From: Abelmoschus esculentus
Lineage: Eukaryota > Streptophyta > Magnoliopsida > Malvales > Malvaceae
Assembly (NCBI GenBank): GCA_035048815.1
Contig: JAUCBN010000043.1
Location: 12,527,001 to 12,591,000 of the forward strand
DNA length: 64,000 nucleotides
Direction: 5' to 3'
Below the pieces are notes generated by a model, which was given only the letters and a program-made list of their open reading frames with translations, searched no databases and had not been told where the DNA came from. The number at the start of each line of letters is the position of its first letter. Within the stretch, counting starts at the first letter, position 1. The translations under genes were made by a program, and so were the position numbers. Shown here piece after piece: positions 11,783-23,922 of this stretch.

Positions 11783-14449
11783 TTATGAAGCCGTTGCACC
11801 ATCTCCGATCAGACCTGTTTTTTGGTTACCAAAGATTCTTTGCCTGAAATCATTCACCATTAATGGAAGGCCTGCCCGTAGGGAAATGGTGGGTTCCCAA
11901 CCGAGAAGTTGTTTGGCCTTGGAAATGTCTGGTTTCCTCTTGTGTGGATCATCTTCTGTGTTGGGTCTGAATTCTATCTTTGCATTTGGATCTATTGCTT
12001 CCTGTACCACCTGCATACACAACATCGAAATCGAACCACCCTTGGTAATCCGTCGGATATGTGTCAGAACACAAATATTTCAACGAAAAACGAGTACCTC
12101 GGCGAGTTCAAGCATGGTGAATTCTCCGGGGTTTCCGAGATTGAACGGACCTACGTGATCGCCTTCCATCAACCGTATTAGACCCTCTACCTAAGATACG
12201 TTGTACCGTTAATAAATCAGATGACGAAAAATAAGGCACGGTAAATGTTATGTGAGACAAGTTGTTCTTACTAGGTCTGAGACATATTGGAAACTCCTGG
12301 TTTGCTTGCCATCACCATAGACAGTCATTGGCTCTTTCCTTAATGCTTGGGCTACAAAGTTGCTGACAACCCGACCATCGTCGATGCACATTCGTGGTCC
12401 GTACGTGTTAAAAATCCGAGCAATTCTCACCTGTCGGATCAAGTTGAACAGATTATGTTGCTCTAATTCTAACATTCATACTCGAATCCGAGTCGTAGAG
12501 AATATAAATACAAACTTCAATGCCAAGGCTTCTATGGTAGTCCATGGTCAAGGTTTCCGCAGTCCGTTTGCCCTCGTCGTAACAACTCCGTACACCTACG
12601 ACGTATCAAAACAGCGTAATAATTTTTTTTATCGGATGACGGTTTTTTCGTGTATATAAATAAAGATGGTATGAACTAACCAATGGGATTGACATTGCCC
12701 CAATAGGTCTCAACCTGGGGATGCTGCAAGGGATCACCATAGACCTCACTGGTGCTGGTCAGCAAGAAACGGGCGCCCACTCTTTTGGCAAGCCCTAGCA
12801 TGTTCAATGTCCCTACCACATTGGTCTTGTGGATCAATTCCATACCCCCAAACAATCAAAAATCAAGGATTTCAAATAAAGAAATAAATTCGATTTAATT
12901 CGACCGGAATATTAAAAAATCGAACAACTGAAACTCATCTAACTCAAAGTTGAATGGACTTGAATTAAATTAAACCTTAGAAATTTGACCCGAGAATTGA
13001 GAATCAAACAGATTTATCCAAATTGAGATCCAAAATTGATCCGAACATAATGATCTGAATTAGACTCAAAACTCGAAACAAAACGAAACAAAACCAATAT
13101 GAGTTTTAGTTGAATCGAAAATGAACCAAAATCGATTGTCAGCCGAACCAAATGAACCTGAAACGATTTTCAACTGAGCAAAATTGACCACAACTAATTT
13201 CACCCGAACTGAAAACAACTCAAACTGATTTCACCCGAATTGAAAGTAATTTGAACTGAAGGTAACCCAAAACAAAGAAAAGATATTAAAATAGAGAAAG
13301 AAAGAAAGATGAGATGTCAATTGTCGCACAATCTACAAAAAGTTATATACATATTATACAAAGTGATATATATGGTGTAAAAACTTAACTCATTATGAAA
13401 ACTCAACTAGAACCTATTGATATCTTACTAACCCAATATTGACCCAACTCAAAATTAATCGACCCGAAAATAATCGAACTGATATTAATCAAACCGAAAA
13501 TCTAAAAACTCGACCTGATATCCAAATCAAAATCACCATAAACCCGAACTAAAACAAAAAATTTAAGCTAGATCTAAACTAATCTAAATCGAATTTAAAT
13601 CGATTGTAGTTAAAACCAAAATAACCCAAACTGAATACGAACCGAATGATCCGTTTCCTACCTCTAATTCAAGCTAATTCAAACAAAAATTATCTACACC
13701 TGAAATAATCTGAACCTAATATAACATATTTAAAACGAGTCTAATTCGAAGTGAATTGATTCAAATCTAAAATATCAAACCCAAAACTAACTGAAGTGAA
13801 CTTAAAAATCTTAAACAATGACAAGTCAATCCAAGGATATAATGGTCTTGACAGGATTGAACTTGTAATGAACAGGGGAAGCCGGACAAGCCAAGTGATA
13901 GATTTGATCCACTTCCAACAGAATCGGTTCCACAACATCATGTCGGATGAGCTCAAACTTGGGATTCCCAAAATGTTGCATCAAGTTCTCTTTCCGTCCG
14001 GTAAAGAAATTATCGACGACGATCACACTATCACCTCTCAAGATCAAACGGTCAACAAGGTGGCTCCCGACGAAACCAGCTCCTCCGGTAACAACAATCC
14101 TCAAGTTCTTCCTTTTAACCCCTAACGGCACCTTGCCGCCCACGTTCCTCCCTCGGAAACCTTCGTGGTAAGCTTCATAGAGGACTCTCCGAGTCATGGG
14201 ACCCCACTCGGACCCCGTTATGAAGTCACCCCTGCTCGATTGCTGCGACAAAGACGACGATGTCGAAACAGGGAATGAGTTGAAAAACAGAGCAGCAATG
14301 GCGATTCCGACAAGAACACATGCGAACCGCTGTTTCTGAGCCATGTAACGAAATGGGGTCTTCCAGTTTCCGACATGGGTTGAAGGAGTTGTTGATTGTT
14401 GTTGCTTGGGTGGTGGTGTCTGGTTTTTATGAATCAGTTCGGATGCCAT
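11783..14449 (-). CDS. UXS: UDP-glucuronate decarboxylase (UDP-xylose synthase), Golgi membrane type
   Basis: Converts UDP-glucuronate to UDP-xylose for xylan and xyloglucan synthesis. Six coding exons: 14449-13841, 12828-12681, 12595-12516, 12430-12272, 12190-12098 and 12010-11783. They join in frame to 438 residues, close to the roughly 445 of plant type II UXS2/UXS4. The start chosen is MASELIHK, a family-typical N terminus; an upstream in-frame ATG would add eight residues. A signal anchor spans about residues 42-60, then a lumenal stem, then the NAD-binding loop GGAGFVG at about 122-128. TSTSEVYGD carries the catalytic Ser/Thr region, and the Y-x3-K pair is in SCYDEGKR (Tyr258, Lys262). 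All family motifs are present and no stop interrupts, so it looks functional. Four introns are GT-AG; the first is AT-AC. Confidence 0.95.
12829..13840 (-). other. U12-type AT-AC intron in UXS
   Basis: The intron starts ATATCCTT, the exact consensus of U12-dependent AT-AC introns, and ends in AC (TTGATCCAC). Splicing here joins VKTI to KTNVVGT in phase 0, as the protein family requires. A GT donor is absent at that point. A TCCTTGAT word resembling the U12 branch site lies about 34 nt before the 3' end, which is longer than usual. Most of the roughly 1-kb interior is filled with degenerate AACCCGAA-like repeats. Confidence 0.85.
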
Positions 14450-14699
14450 TTCTTTGTGTGATGAAAACAACAAGAGAAAGGTTTGGGATTCAATTTACAA
14501 CTGAGTTTTATTACATGGAAAGCTTTGATTTTGGATCGAATTTGAATGATTCCTGAGGTGAGAAATTGAGACTTATGAGGAGAAAGCGAGCATTTGTTGC
14601 AATTTGCCGGTTTTGTAGTATTTTCTTGCATGAAAATTGGCGCAGGATACGATGTCTCGAACATTGGGGTTGGTCGGTGTAAAGCTTTTTATTGCGATG

Positions 14700-16437
14700 G
14701 GTCTGTTTTTTTTTTTTTACTTATAATATGACTATCTCCATTCACAAATTTAAATTATACGATAACAAAATGTAAATATTTAATTTTATTTAAAATATAA
14801 ATTTATGATTTTGTTGTAAATTTAAAAAAAAATGATGTTATATATTTTTATTTTTTAGGCGGATATAAGATATTTTTAAACTATAAAAAAAATAGTAAAA
14901 TTATTCACTGTGACGATCTTAGGTTATATTTGTTGGTGAATATCATTTATATTTTTTTATCTATATTTTGTCAGTTTCATATTTTATTTATTTTATTTTA
15001 TATTTTTTATTTGTTTTTATGATAGTTTATTTGTCTGTTTTCATGATAGTTTTGGTCTGTTTTTAGACAATATTATCTATTTTTTAATAGTTTAATGTTC
15101 ATATGATGAATATTAATTGAACGTTGCTAACAACGAAGATTGTTGATCTGTAAAAATTTTTTATGGGTTTTTGCTGATCTGACAAGATCAAATAGTGAAA
15201 GAATTTACATTTTTCTTAGAGTACTCTGGTCAAAATAGTAAATATGTTGAATTTTCGTCAAAAAATTATTAAATCTTTTATAAGCGATAGGATTTGTACT
15301 TTAATATATTTTTTTTAAACTTCTATTGTTTTTGTTTTTACATCTTGAAATTTCAATGTTTATGATTGATTCCTTTTATAATTTTTTCACTTTAAATATA
15401 AATTCAGTTTTAAAAAATTATAATTTTATTTTGAAATTATAAAATCAGATTTAAATTTACTATCATTATTTAAGCTATTATTTTAAAATTTCCATATTTT
15501 TTAAAATTATTATTATAAAAAATAATAATCTATAATAATTATAATTCATTCATTGTTGATAAAATACCGTAAATAAAAACGCGACTATGACAGTGATTGA
15601 AATCTCTGCTATATTTACTCATGTCATGTTATCCGATTGATTAAAGAAATTTAATGCAAATTAGGTTTCCATCACTTTATTTTGTTCAAATTTAAAATTC
15701 AGCTTCTTTACTTATATAACTTAATTAATTTATTGAGATAAATATTAAATATATACGAAATTGAATTTGGAGCAATTATGCACACAAAACTTTAAGTTCA
15801 ATTATATATATAACTTTTATATTAATTATACATATTTAAAAAATAAATACATTTATTTATTTTTATATAAATAAGTATATTTATTTATCTTTTAATAAGT
15901 ATATATTTTAAAAATATACAATAATATATTGAATATTGTTAGGAGAGAACTCAAGTCAACACTCAACTTTTTTACGTATTATTGGGAGAGAACCACGAAC
16001 CACGAATCTCGAATATAAATCATAAAATGACATGAACTATATCAAATTAATAACCAACGAACCACGAATCTCGAATATAAATCATAAAATGACATGAACT
16101 ATATCAAATTAATAATCAATTAGTATAGTTAGATGAGATGTTAAGTTCCTTAAATAAGGTTTGAAGTTCTAATTCTACCATCGTGAACGGAGAAAACTGG
16201 CTTGAAAAGATGTCTCCATGCTAAACTTTTATAAAACTTGTCCTGAATTAATCGACCAATAAATCAGATATCAGTGATTAAATTAAAACAAATTATAATA
16301 TAAATTCCAGTGTTTTAAGAAGAAAAATCCACATCAAGAATATAACCAAAATAATCAAGGGTGTTAACTATTTATTAAGTCATAGAAATACATGGATTAA
16401 ATCTTAAACTCAAGCATACTAGAGTGGCAGAAATCGT
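14700..16437. other. AT-rich intergenic DNA; 62-bp tandem duplication
   Basis: No gene seen. A 62-bp unit containing CGAACCACGAATCTCG is repeated once in tandem at about 15996-16119, nearly identical between copies. The rest is AT-rich without recognisable element ends. Confidence 0.7.
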
Positions 16438-16637
16438 AATTTCACATAATTTGTATGCTCTGACTTTCAGAAGAAAGCTTTCTAACCGCCAGAAATGGCT
16501 TTAGAATTATAATACTCTTTGCAATTAACAGCAAAAGATGGAGGGAGTCGATGAATGTATCATCAAAAGGTTGTCCTAATCTTACATTGTCCGAGAAAAA
16601 ACTAAGATCGACCAACCGGACAAACCGACATGTGTGG

Positions 16638-17243
16638 CTAGAACCGGCGGATGTCCTTCGGTGGTTTGAAGTTAAGAGGATGAGTTTGTTCAGTTGCAGT
16701 TTCATCTTCTTTCCACATTTTAATGGTCTTGTCTGCTTCACAGCTAACCAGTCTTGTACCGGTTACATCGTACGAGAGAGCATAGATACCGGCTTCACTA
16801 TCCAATGAGCCTGTAATAAAAGTAACCCGTTGTGTTAATGATCGTCCCATTACCACGATCGAAAAGAACTAGCAGAGAAATAATCTGGAAAGAAACAAAC
16901 GTACCGGGTTGTACAATCGTTTGAGCTTGCTGGAAATTATGACCACTCCTCCAATCCCAAAACCACAAGCTTCCATTGTCACCTTTTAACAATTCGCACG
17001 GTAAATCATTAGAAGCCCTACTTAGTCAAAATTATTTTGACGAGAAAAAAAATACATATAAGCACCTCCGGTAGCCATTACGCTGTCCTCGTTGACAGCC
17101 ATGGTGTTGATTATAGTCTTCTGCTGAGAGCTGCTCCGGAAACAGAAACAACGATACTATGTTAGTTCGTTAAAAATACGAACAAGCACGTGTTCAGAAA
17201 TCAAGCATGGAAGTAAAATGGCTTTCGCTTACAGCATGTTGTG
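16638..17243 (-). pseudogene. PRL1: 3' end of a PRL1-like WD40 spliceosomal protein gene, truncated
   Basis: PRL1 (Pleiotropic Regulatory Locus 1) is a WD40 subunit of the NineTeen/PRP19 complex. Exons 17243-17233 (partial), 17130-17066, 16982-16905 and 16810-16638 splice in frame and encode the last WD40 repeats: MAVNEDSVMATGG, DNGSLWFWDWRSG, GIYALSYDVTGTRL and CEADKTIKMWKED. The C terminus NFKPPKDIRRF is the PRL1 hallmark. Splice sites are canonical and no stop breaks the remaining frame. Upstream exons are missing: right after the HNML codons the sequence turns into copia gag (17244 on). The N-terminal half is nowhere in the window, so this is a truncated copy, probably inactive. Confidence 0.9.
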
Positions 17244-18650
17244 TAATGATTATGTCTTTTGAGATATAATTGAAGATGGTCCCTTAATTCCTATAAAGCA
17301 AGAAGGAGATCGGCAAATACCTAAGAAGAGAAATGAAATGACCGATGAAGAAATAAGAAGGATGTTCACAAACGACAAAGCTCTTCACATTCTATTTTGT
17401 GCACTTGGTCCCGACATCTACTCAAAGATGTCATCTTGCACAAGTGCCAAAGAAGTATGGGACTCCTTGGAGACAACTTATGAGGGCACAAATGATGTCA
17501 AGGAGACAAAGATAGGTCTTCTAAATCTCAACTACGAGAATTTCAAGATGGAGCCGGATGAAGACATCACTAAGATGTTCGATAGATTCTCAGTGATCGT
17601 CAATGGTCTCAAGGGTTTCAGTGAGATCATTCCGGAAGAGAAACTCGTTCGAAAGCTCATCTACTCTCTTCCCGAGTCTTGGGATAGCAAGAAAACGGCT
17701 ATCATTGAAGGCAAAGATTTAAAGACTTTAAAGCTTGATGCTCTTGTGGGATTTCTTCTCACCCATGAGATAATGAGGAAAGGAAGAGAAGAAGAGAAGA
17801 AAAAGGAAGAGGTGAAAATTGAAAAGAGAGAGGTTGAGAAGAAGAAGCAAGGGATTGCTCTCAAAGCTTCAATGTCACAAGAAGAAGTGGATTCTAGTGA
17901 AGAAGAAGAGTTAGAAGAATTGGCTATGGTAGCCAAAAGATTCACTAGACTCATAAGGGTAAATAGGAATAGGAGATTCCAAAGAAAGAAGGATTTTAAG
18001 TCAAAGGGCAAAGAAGATGAGAAAGATCAAATCATTTGTTATGAATGCAAGAAGCCCGGTCATATTAGGACCGATTGCCCACAATACAAAAAGAAGGGTT
18101 TTGACAAGAAGAAGAAACAAAAGGCTCACGTTGCCACATGGAGTGATGAGGAGTCATCATCCGATGAGGACAATGAAGTAGCCAACCTTTGTCTCATGGC
18201 TCTTGATGAGCCTAAGGTAACCCTTGATTCCTCTTGCAATGATCTTACATATGATGAATTATATGATGCTTATGATGAATTGCAAGATGTTTATGATGAG
18301 TTGGTTTTAAAATTCAAAGAATCAATTTTGAAAAGCAAGAAAACTATTTCCGATTTAGAAACGAAAAATGATTCTTTGACAAAAACGATTTTGGATTTGG
18401 AAGAAAAGGTTATTACTTTAAATGATGATTTAAAGTTCTTTCAAAATAAAAATATGGATTTAAACAACCTTATTTCTAGCTTGAGTGAGAATCACCACAA
18501 AGTGGTGAATGAGCTTAAAGAATAAATCAAAGTGGTTGGTAGTTCAACTTTTGAAAAAGGAAGCTCTTCAAAACCCAACCATGTGAAAAAGAAATTTTAT
18601 GGCCACAAACAAAGAAGTTTTCAAAGGCATGCTAGATATAGAAAAATTAG
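17244..18650 (+). pseudogene. Copia gag fragment with long open frame (395 codons)
   Basis: An open frame at 17338-18525 encodes most of a copia Gag of the UBN2 type. The capsid-like part contains VWDSLETTYEG and FSVIVNGLKGF. A basic linker is followed by one zinc knuckle (CYECKKPGHIRTDC) at about residue 233, then acidic repeats and a coiled-coil C terminus rich in DELYDAYDELQDVYDEL. The frame can be followed upstream to 17244 through at least one stop. It ends soon after 18600 with no protease, pol or LTR. The same gag family appears at 54500 and 56880, so it probably belongs to the large-LTR copia family. It abuts the broken PRL1 exon. Confidence 0.85.
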
Positions 18651-20755
18651 GAGTGTGAAACTTTGAATGATTTATTCCATCATCTTGTCGTTGAAAATCG
18701 ATCAATGTTGTGTGAAACTTCGAATGATTTATTCAAATAATTCATGATAAAATGATTACATAACGAACGATGAACGGTGTATGAGACATTCAATAATGAA
18801 AAGATGCTTCATTTCATCGTTAGAAAAGCGACTAGCGCTAATAATAGTGAAGGGATTTAATGTTTAGGAATTTGAGTATTATTTTAAGATTATTTAAAAA
18901 AATTACAATAATTTTGGTATTTTAGATATATTATTTTTATTTATTTTTAAATATAAATTTTAAACTTTTTAAAAAACTGAAATGTGATAGTTAACGATAA
19001 AAATAAGGATGAGTCTACAACGGGCGTCGAACACCGCTGAACATCGTTAATGTTGAACACCGTTGAACATTATTAAATTAATTTATAAAGAATAAAAATC
19101 TAAAGGACTAATCATATAATTATTAATAATGTGTTGAGTTTATCACACTTTTATTAATTACATAGTGAGTCCTTGAGATTTTAAATTTTTATTAATTAAT
19201 TTAATGGTGTTCAACAATGTTCAACATTAATGTTGTTCAGCATTGTTCGACGCCCGTTGTAGAATTTTCCTAAAAATAAATGGATAGTAACTATGAAAAA
19301 CTCTTTAAGTAACGTTAGAAACGTTATACACCAAAATGAACTAAAAATATTAGACATCAAACTGAAAAAAAAAAGTATAAATTAAGTACCTTTTTAATTA
19401 TTAAACCAAATCAAAACGATAAATAAACTTTAAAAAGTTACATAATAATTAGGGGCGAGTAAAATTGGATTCGACTAAAAAAATTATTTTTTTTAAATTT
19501 TGAAATATTCGAGTTGTTCGAGTCAAATGGAATGAATTTCGAATTTGATTCGGTCTTGAATTTTGGAAGTTCGAATATTCGAAAAACCAAAATTTAATTT
19601 TGAAATTTTACATTTTGGTCTCTGTTTCATAACTTTTTCAATTGAATTCTGATCTAGTTAGTTTTTTTTTTTAAATTCATTTTTTGAGATGAACATGAGA
19701 TTAAGAATAATCCTATTAATAAAATGAACATTAATTTGGACCTAGAACTTTTAACAATTTACTATTAGGTCCCTAAAGTTTTGAAATTTTTTTGTTTAAC
19801 CATTGAATGATAAATATTGATCTATGTGATAATATTTTTTCTTCATGCGTAAGCCACAACGAGACCCAAATCTATATAGTACTAATTGTTAAAAGTTTTA
19901 GTTAAGTCTCTAAACTTTGGTAAGTTCACATTTTTGTCCTTGAATTTTAAAAATTTTGCAATCTAATCTCAATTGTTTGAAATCAAAATGTATTTATATT
20001 ATGATTTTTGGATGGACAATTTGCTTTGATTTTATGAATGTTTTATATTTGTTTGTCCTTAATTTTAAGATTGATTGTTTCGAATTATTTTCCGGTAATA
20101 CTTTCGATCCGATTTTTAATGAGATCGTACTTTAATGAAGTAACATATTATCTATAAAAATATCATTATAAATCTATCATACAATTTTTTTATGATAATT
20201 GATTTATTAAATTATATTAAAAATCTTATTTACACATGCAAAAAACATATGAAGAGGAAGTTTTTATCACTTTGAACTATAATATTATAAATAATTATAA
20301 TTAAATTTTTACAAAAATTCAAAACTCGACTCAAATTTCATAAACTCGTCTCGACTCGAAAAAATTTAAATAAAGTTTGAATGATAAAATAGGATGTGTA
20401 CTGTAATTAACTCTTAGAAATTGCTATTTAAATATTATTAGAAAAAATATTTACCAACAACTAGTTTTTTTAATGGGATGAGATATTAGGTTTATTAAAT
20501 AATATTAGAGATTTAAATCATAACATTAAAAATAAAAAATTTTAAAATTGAATGACCCATTTTTATATTAAATTATTATAAAATCTAGTCTAGATTAATT
20601 AACTAACAAATTAAATAAAAATCATAATAAAAATATTTTATGTTTTTTATATATTTAAAACTGGATCAATTCATTAAAGGATGACACATTATATTTTTAA
20701 TTTATATTTTAAAATTTTAAGTTTTCTTACAATTAAAATTTAAAATTTAAGACAT
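18651..20755. other. Intergenic DNA with one MITE
   Basis: No gene seen apart from the MITE at 19006-19270. From 19450 to about 20360 there are degenerate TCGA/ACTCG-rich words resembling 7100-7600, with no definable ends. Confidence 0.6.
19006..19270. mobile_element. hAT-like MITE, family X, copy 1 (265 bp)
   Basis: The ends read AGGATGAGTCTACAACGG and, inverted, GGAAAATTCTACAACGG. The octamer TAAAAATA flanks both sides exactly (18998-19005 and 19271-19278), an 8-bp duplication typical of hAT elements. TIRs extend about 60 bp and contain paired GTTGAACA/TGTTCAAC words. It has no coding capacity. A second copy lies at 23923-24170. Confidence 0.9.
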
Positions 20756-20936
20756 GTTAAATTAGTGTATCAAATACTAAATAATATGTAAACTTTTTTT
20801 TAGAAAATAGCTTAGAATGGAACTGAGTGGTCGAGATATCCCAACCTAAAATCCTAACGCTATCCGAAGCTAAGGAAACACTCGAACCTATTCCCAAACC
20901 CAAACCTAAAAACCTAATTCTCAGCCGAAACCCTCG

Positions 20937-20946
20937 CTTATAAATG
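20937..20946 (+). promoter_or_regulatory. TATA box of TCTP, CT-rich start region
   Basis: CTTATAAATG stands about 30 bp before a pyrimidine-rich tract (CCTCTCTCGCTCTCTCTG, about 20970-20988), where transcription would be expected to start. The ATG is at 21060. Telobox-like words (AAACCTAAAAACCTAA) lie just upstream and a canonical AAACCCTAA lies in intron 1 at 21252-21260. Both motifs are common in plant translation-related genes. Confidence 0.6.
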
Positions 20947-21059
20947 CTTACTGTCCTCACTTTTCTAATCCTCTCTCGCTCTCTCTGCCCACCGTTGCCT
21001 TCGCCCATCGTCGTCTCTAAGCTTATCGCTTCGATTTCTCAAGGAGAGAGGCTGCAATC

Positions 21060-22519
21060 ATGTTGGTTTACCAAGATCTCATTACTGGTAATTGTTTGAT
21101 TCTCTAATATTTTCTTCAATCTCGATTTCCTTTTCAGTGATTTGCCTCGTTTGTTTTGTGATATTTTGTGCTTTTATCAGATTCGTGTTTAAATCTTATT
21201 TGGTTATAATTCGTCTTGTTTCGATGTAGATTTAATCGGTAACGAAATTAAAAACCCTAACAAAATTTCAGTTTATCCATCGGATCTTGAAATTCTAATA
21301 ATATTTGAACGAACTGTTCATGTTTTAGCTAATGAAATTCAGAATTAATATGTTTAGCTTATAATTTTAAAAAATTATGGTAATCTTGTTTCTTAAAGCT
21401 AAAATATGCAGATTATGTAGATTTAATCTGTAACGAAATTAGAAACCTTAACAAAATTTCAGAGTTTATTCATCGTATCTTGAGATTCTAATACTATTTG
21501 ATCTTTTAGGCTAAAAGAAGTAAATATGCTTTATTACATTCCATTGTAAAGATGCTGTGGAGTCTAGTAGATTGAAGTGTACTCAACTTCGTTGGATCTG
21601 GTTGAGTTGAATGAACTGTCGGCTAATGAAATTCATAATTAATATGTTTTGCTTCTAGTTTTAAAAATCATGGTAATCTTGTTGTTTCTTAAAGCTATGG
21701 ATTATTTTTTTTACTATGCTTATAGTTATTTTTGAAATTCTTTCATGTTAATCATATTTTCAGGTGATGAACTTCTTTCCGACTCATTCCCATACAAGGA
21801 AATCGAGAATGGGATGTTGTGGGAAGTTGAGGGAAAGGTTAGTTTTTTGGTTTAATCATTACATTTGAAGTTTCCAATTCTTTATAATGTGAAATGGAAT
21901 TTAACCTTGATTTCGTTTTTGTAATTTTTAGTGGGTTGTGCAAGGAGCTGTTAGTGTTGACATCGGTGCCAATCCTTCTGCCGAAGGTGCAGATGAAGAT
22001 GAGGGTGTTGATGATCAAGCTGTGAAGGTCGTTGACATTGTCGACACTTTTAGGCTTCAGGTTAGTCGTCTCGGCATTACTCTTAAAATTCTTTTCATGG
22101 TTATGAACTTTTTGAGTTCGAACTCGAATAATGTAATCCGATACCTCTTACAGGAGCAACCTGCTTTTGACAAGAAGCAGTTCATTTCCTACATTAAGAA
22201 GTTCATCAAGATTTTGACACCCAAATTGGATGCCGAGAAGCAGGAAAGCTTTAAGAAACACGTCGAGGGAGCAACCAAGTATTTGCTAGGGAAACTGAAG
22301 GATCTTCAATTGTGAGTTCTATCTTATCATAACTTATCGTCGTGTTTCATCGAATTCTTTTTGATATTTATGATGTCAACCTTGTGGTATCTTTGTTTCA
22401 GTTTTGTCGGGGAGAGCATGCATGATGACGGATGCGTGGTGTTTGCTTATTACAAGGAAGGTGCCACCGACCCAACATTTTTATACTTTGCTTATGCATT
22501 GAAGGAGATCAAGTGCTGA
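21060..22519 (+). CDS. TCTP: Translationally controlled tumour protein homologue
   Basis: A conserved cytosolic protein linked to TOR signalling, mitotic growth and calcium binding in plants and animals. Five exons: 21060-21087, 21764-21837, 21932-22060, 22154-22311 and 22402-22519. They splice with GT-AG borders to 168 residues, the usual plant length. Family signatures are visible: start MLVYQDLITGDELLSDS, then FPYKEIENGMLWEVEGK, then the EGVDDQAVKVVDIVDTFRLQ block, a basic helical part (KKQFISYIKKFIK), and the C-terminal VGESMHDDGCVVFAYYKEG ending KEIKC. No stop or frame break, so it is very likely functional. Its ATG context (AATCATGT) is ordinary. It stands alone, with MITEs on both sides. 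Confidence 0.97.
21226..21698 (+). repeat. Tandem duplication within TCTP intron 1
   Basis: A block starting GTAGATTTAATC(G/T)GTAACG at 21226 is repeated from 21417 (191 bp later) with several substitutions and an insertion of about 90 bp. The shared tail (GGTAATCTTGTTTCTTAAAG) appears at about 21379 and 21671. The duplication lies fully inside intron 1 and does not touch splice sites. Confidence 0.8.
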
Positions 22520-22824
22520 GGTTTGAAGCACCAAGTGCTTGCCAAAATTTTAGCCTTATTGTTTTCTTATTCTTATTTTAAAGCTTCTGTACTATTAAGA
22601 CCGATGGTTTTTGATGGTTTTTGTTTGGTTTTTATTGTATGGTTTGACCAGTAATAACTTAAAACTCTTTAGTCCATAAGTGGTCTGGTTTTTTGTCTGA
22701 ATTTTGTGCTAATTTGGTACGTTTTTACATCAATGTTTGTTAAGTGCGTTTAGTTGGGTTGTAAATCATTCGGCACTTAATTGAGTTTAGGGTATGCCCT
22801 ATTTGAGTTTAGGGTTTAATTTTA

Positions 22825-23459
22825 GAGACGTTTGGATCGCGGAAAAGATGATTATTGAGGGAAAAATTTTTTTTAGGAATCTTTTACCCACGTTTGGATC
22901 GCGGAATTCCTAACATGAGGTAATACTCTATTGTTAGCGTTTTTTTGGGTTTATATAGGGAATCATATTCCCTTCCTTTTCTTAGGTATTAGTTTATTTT
23001 TTGTGTTTAGAATAAAAATGTCCTCGATAAAATAAAAATATTTTAATCATATTTTTCATTTTGGGTTAAATTATTACTTTAAATTATGAAATAAGATATT
23101 ATTATATAACGTAAAAAATATAAATAATAAATTTATAAATAATAAATATATAAATAATAAATATATAGATTCTTTATAAAATAAATCATATAAAAAATAT
23201 ATTACTTGTATAAAATAAATATAATACTTATAAAAATTATTTAAAAATATGAATTCAATATGTTAATTATATTAAAAATATTTTTAATATAAAAATATTC
23301 TTATGAATTTTGGACAATTTAGTAAAATTTATTTTTAGGTAATTTTATATTCTCCCAACCAAAAACTATCAACCTACATTCTTGTCAAACAAGGTAATGT
23401 AATATTTCAGTAATTTTATTCTCGAAGGTGATATTACATTTCACGATTCAAACGCAATC
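22825..23459. mobile_element. PIF/Harbinger-like (Tourist) MITE, 635 bp
   Basis: The left end is GAGACGTTTGGATCGCGG and the right end, inverted, is GATTGCGTTTGAATCGTG. TTA stands directly outside both ends (22822-22824 and 23460-23462), the 3-bp duplication expected of PIF/Harbinger elements. The left end motif is duplicated at about 22892. It is noncoding and sits about 300 bp downstream of the TCTP stop. Confidence 0.75.
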
Positions 23460-23922
23460 TTAAGGTGTAAGGTTTAAGAAATTAAAGGTAGAATTTAAAA
23501 AATTAATATTTAAAAATAAGGATTACCGTTTAAAAATTATTTTTTTTTAAAATTTTTAATAGCGGACTTCGGAGGGAAGGTTTTCTAGTTGTTTAAATTT
23601 TCGACTTTAACCTTCGTTGCAACGTTCATCTAAGATTTAAATAATGATATCAATTGCATGAAAATTTAAGTTAGATCCGTCTATTTTGAATCAACCGTGA
23701 TTGAAGGAACGATGGATAATTTATGCGTTCTTTTCGTCCTTTGAGAATGAAACTATGAATGGTATAGGAAGGTTTATTGCTCTATAGGTTGAATTAAAAT
23801 TTTAGTCGGATTAATTAGATGTTATATTGATTAATGATTATTTTTAATTTGATTATTAGTTTGGTTTAAAAGAGATTAATTAATTATATTGATAAAAATT
23901 TTGGCTAATTAAATTAAATGAA

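Noticed and set aside
12850..13760. AACCCGAA-rich stretch as a possible separate gene or satellite
   Set aside because: It is the interior of the UXS first intron. The words are degenerate with no fixed period.
13741..14171. Plus-strand open frames overlapping UXS exon 1
   Set aside because: Antisense shadows of a well-conserved coding exon.
11783..14449. Idea that the UXS gene is broken because no GT donor follows exon 1
   Set aside because: An AT-AC intron with an exact U12 donor restores the protein, so the gene is intact.
17661..18011. Minus-strand open frame of 116 codons
   Set aside because: Exact antisense shadow of the copia gag frame. Its composition (Ser/Phe-rich) is the mirror of Lys/Glu-rich coding.
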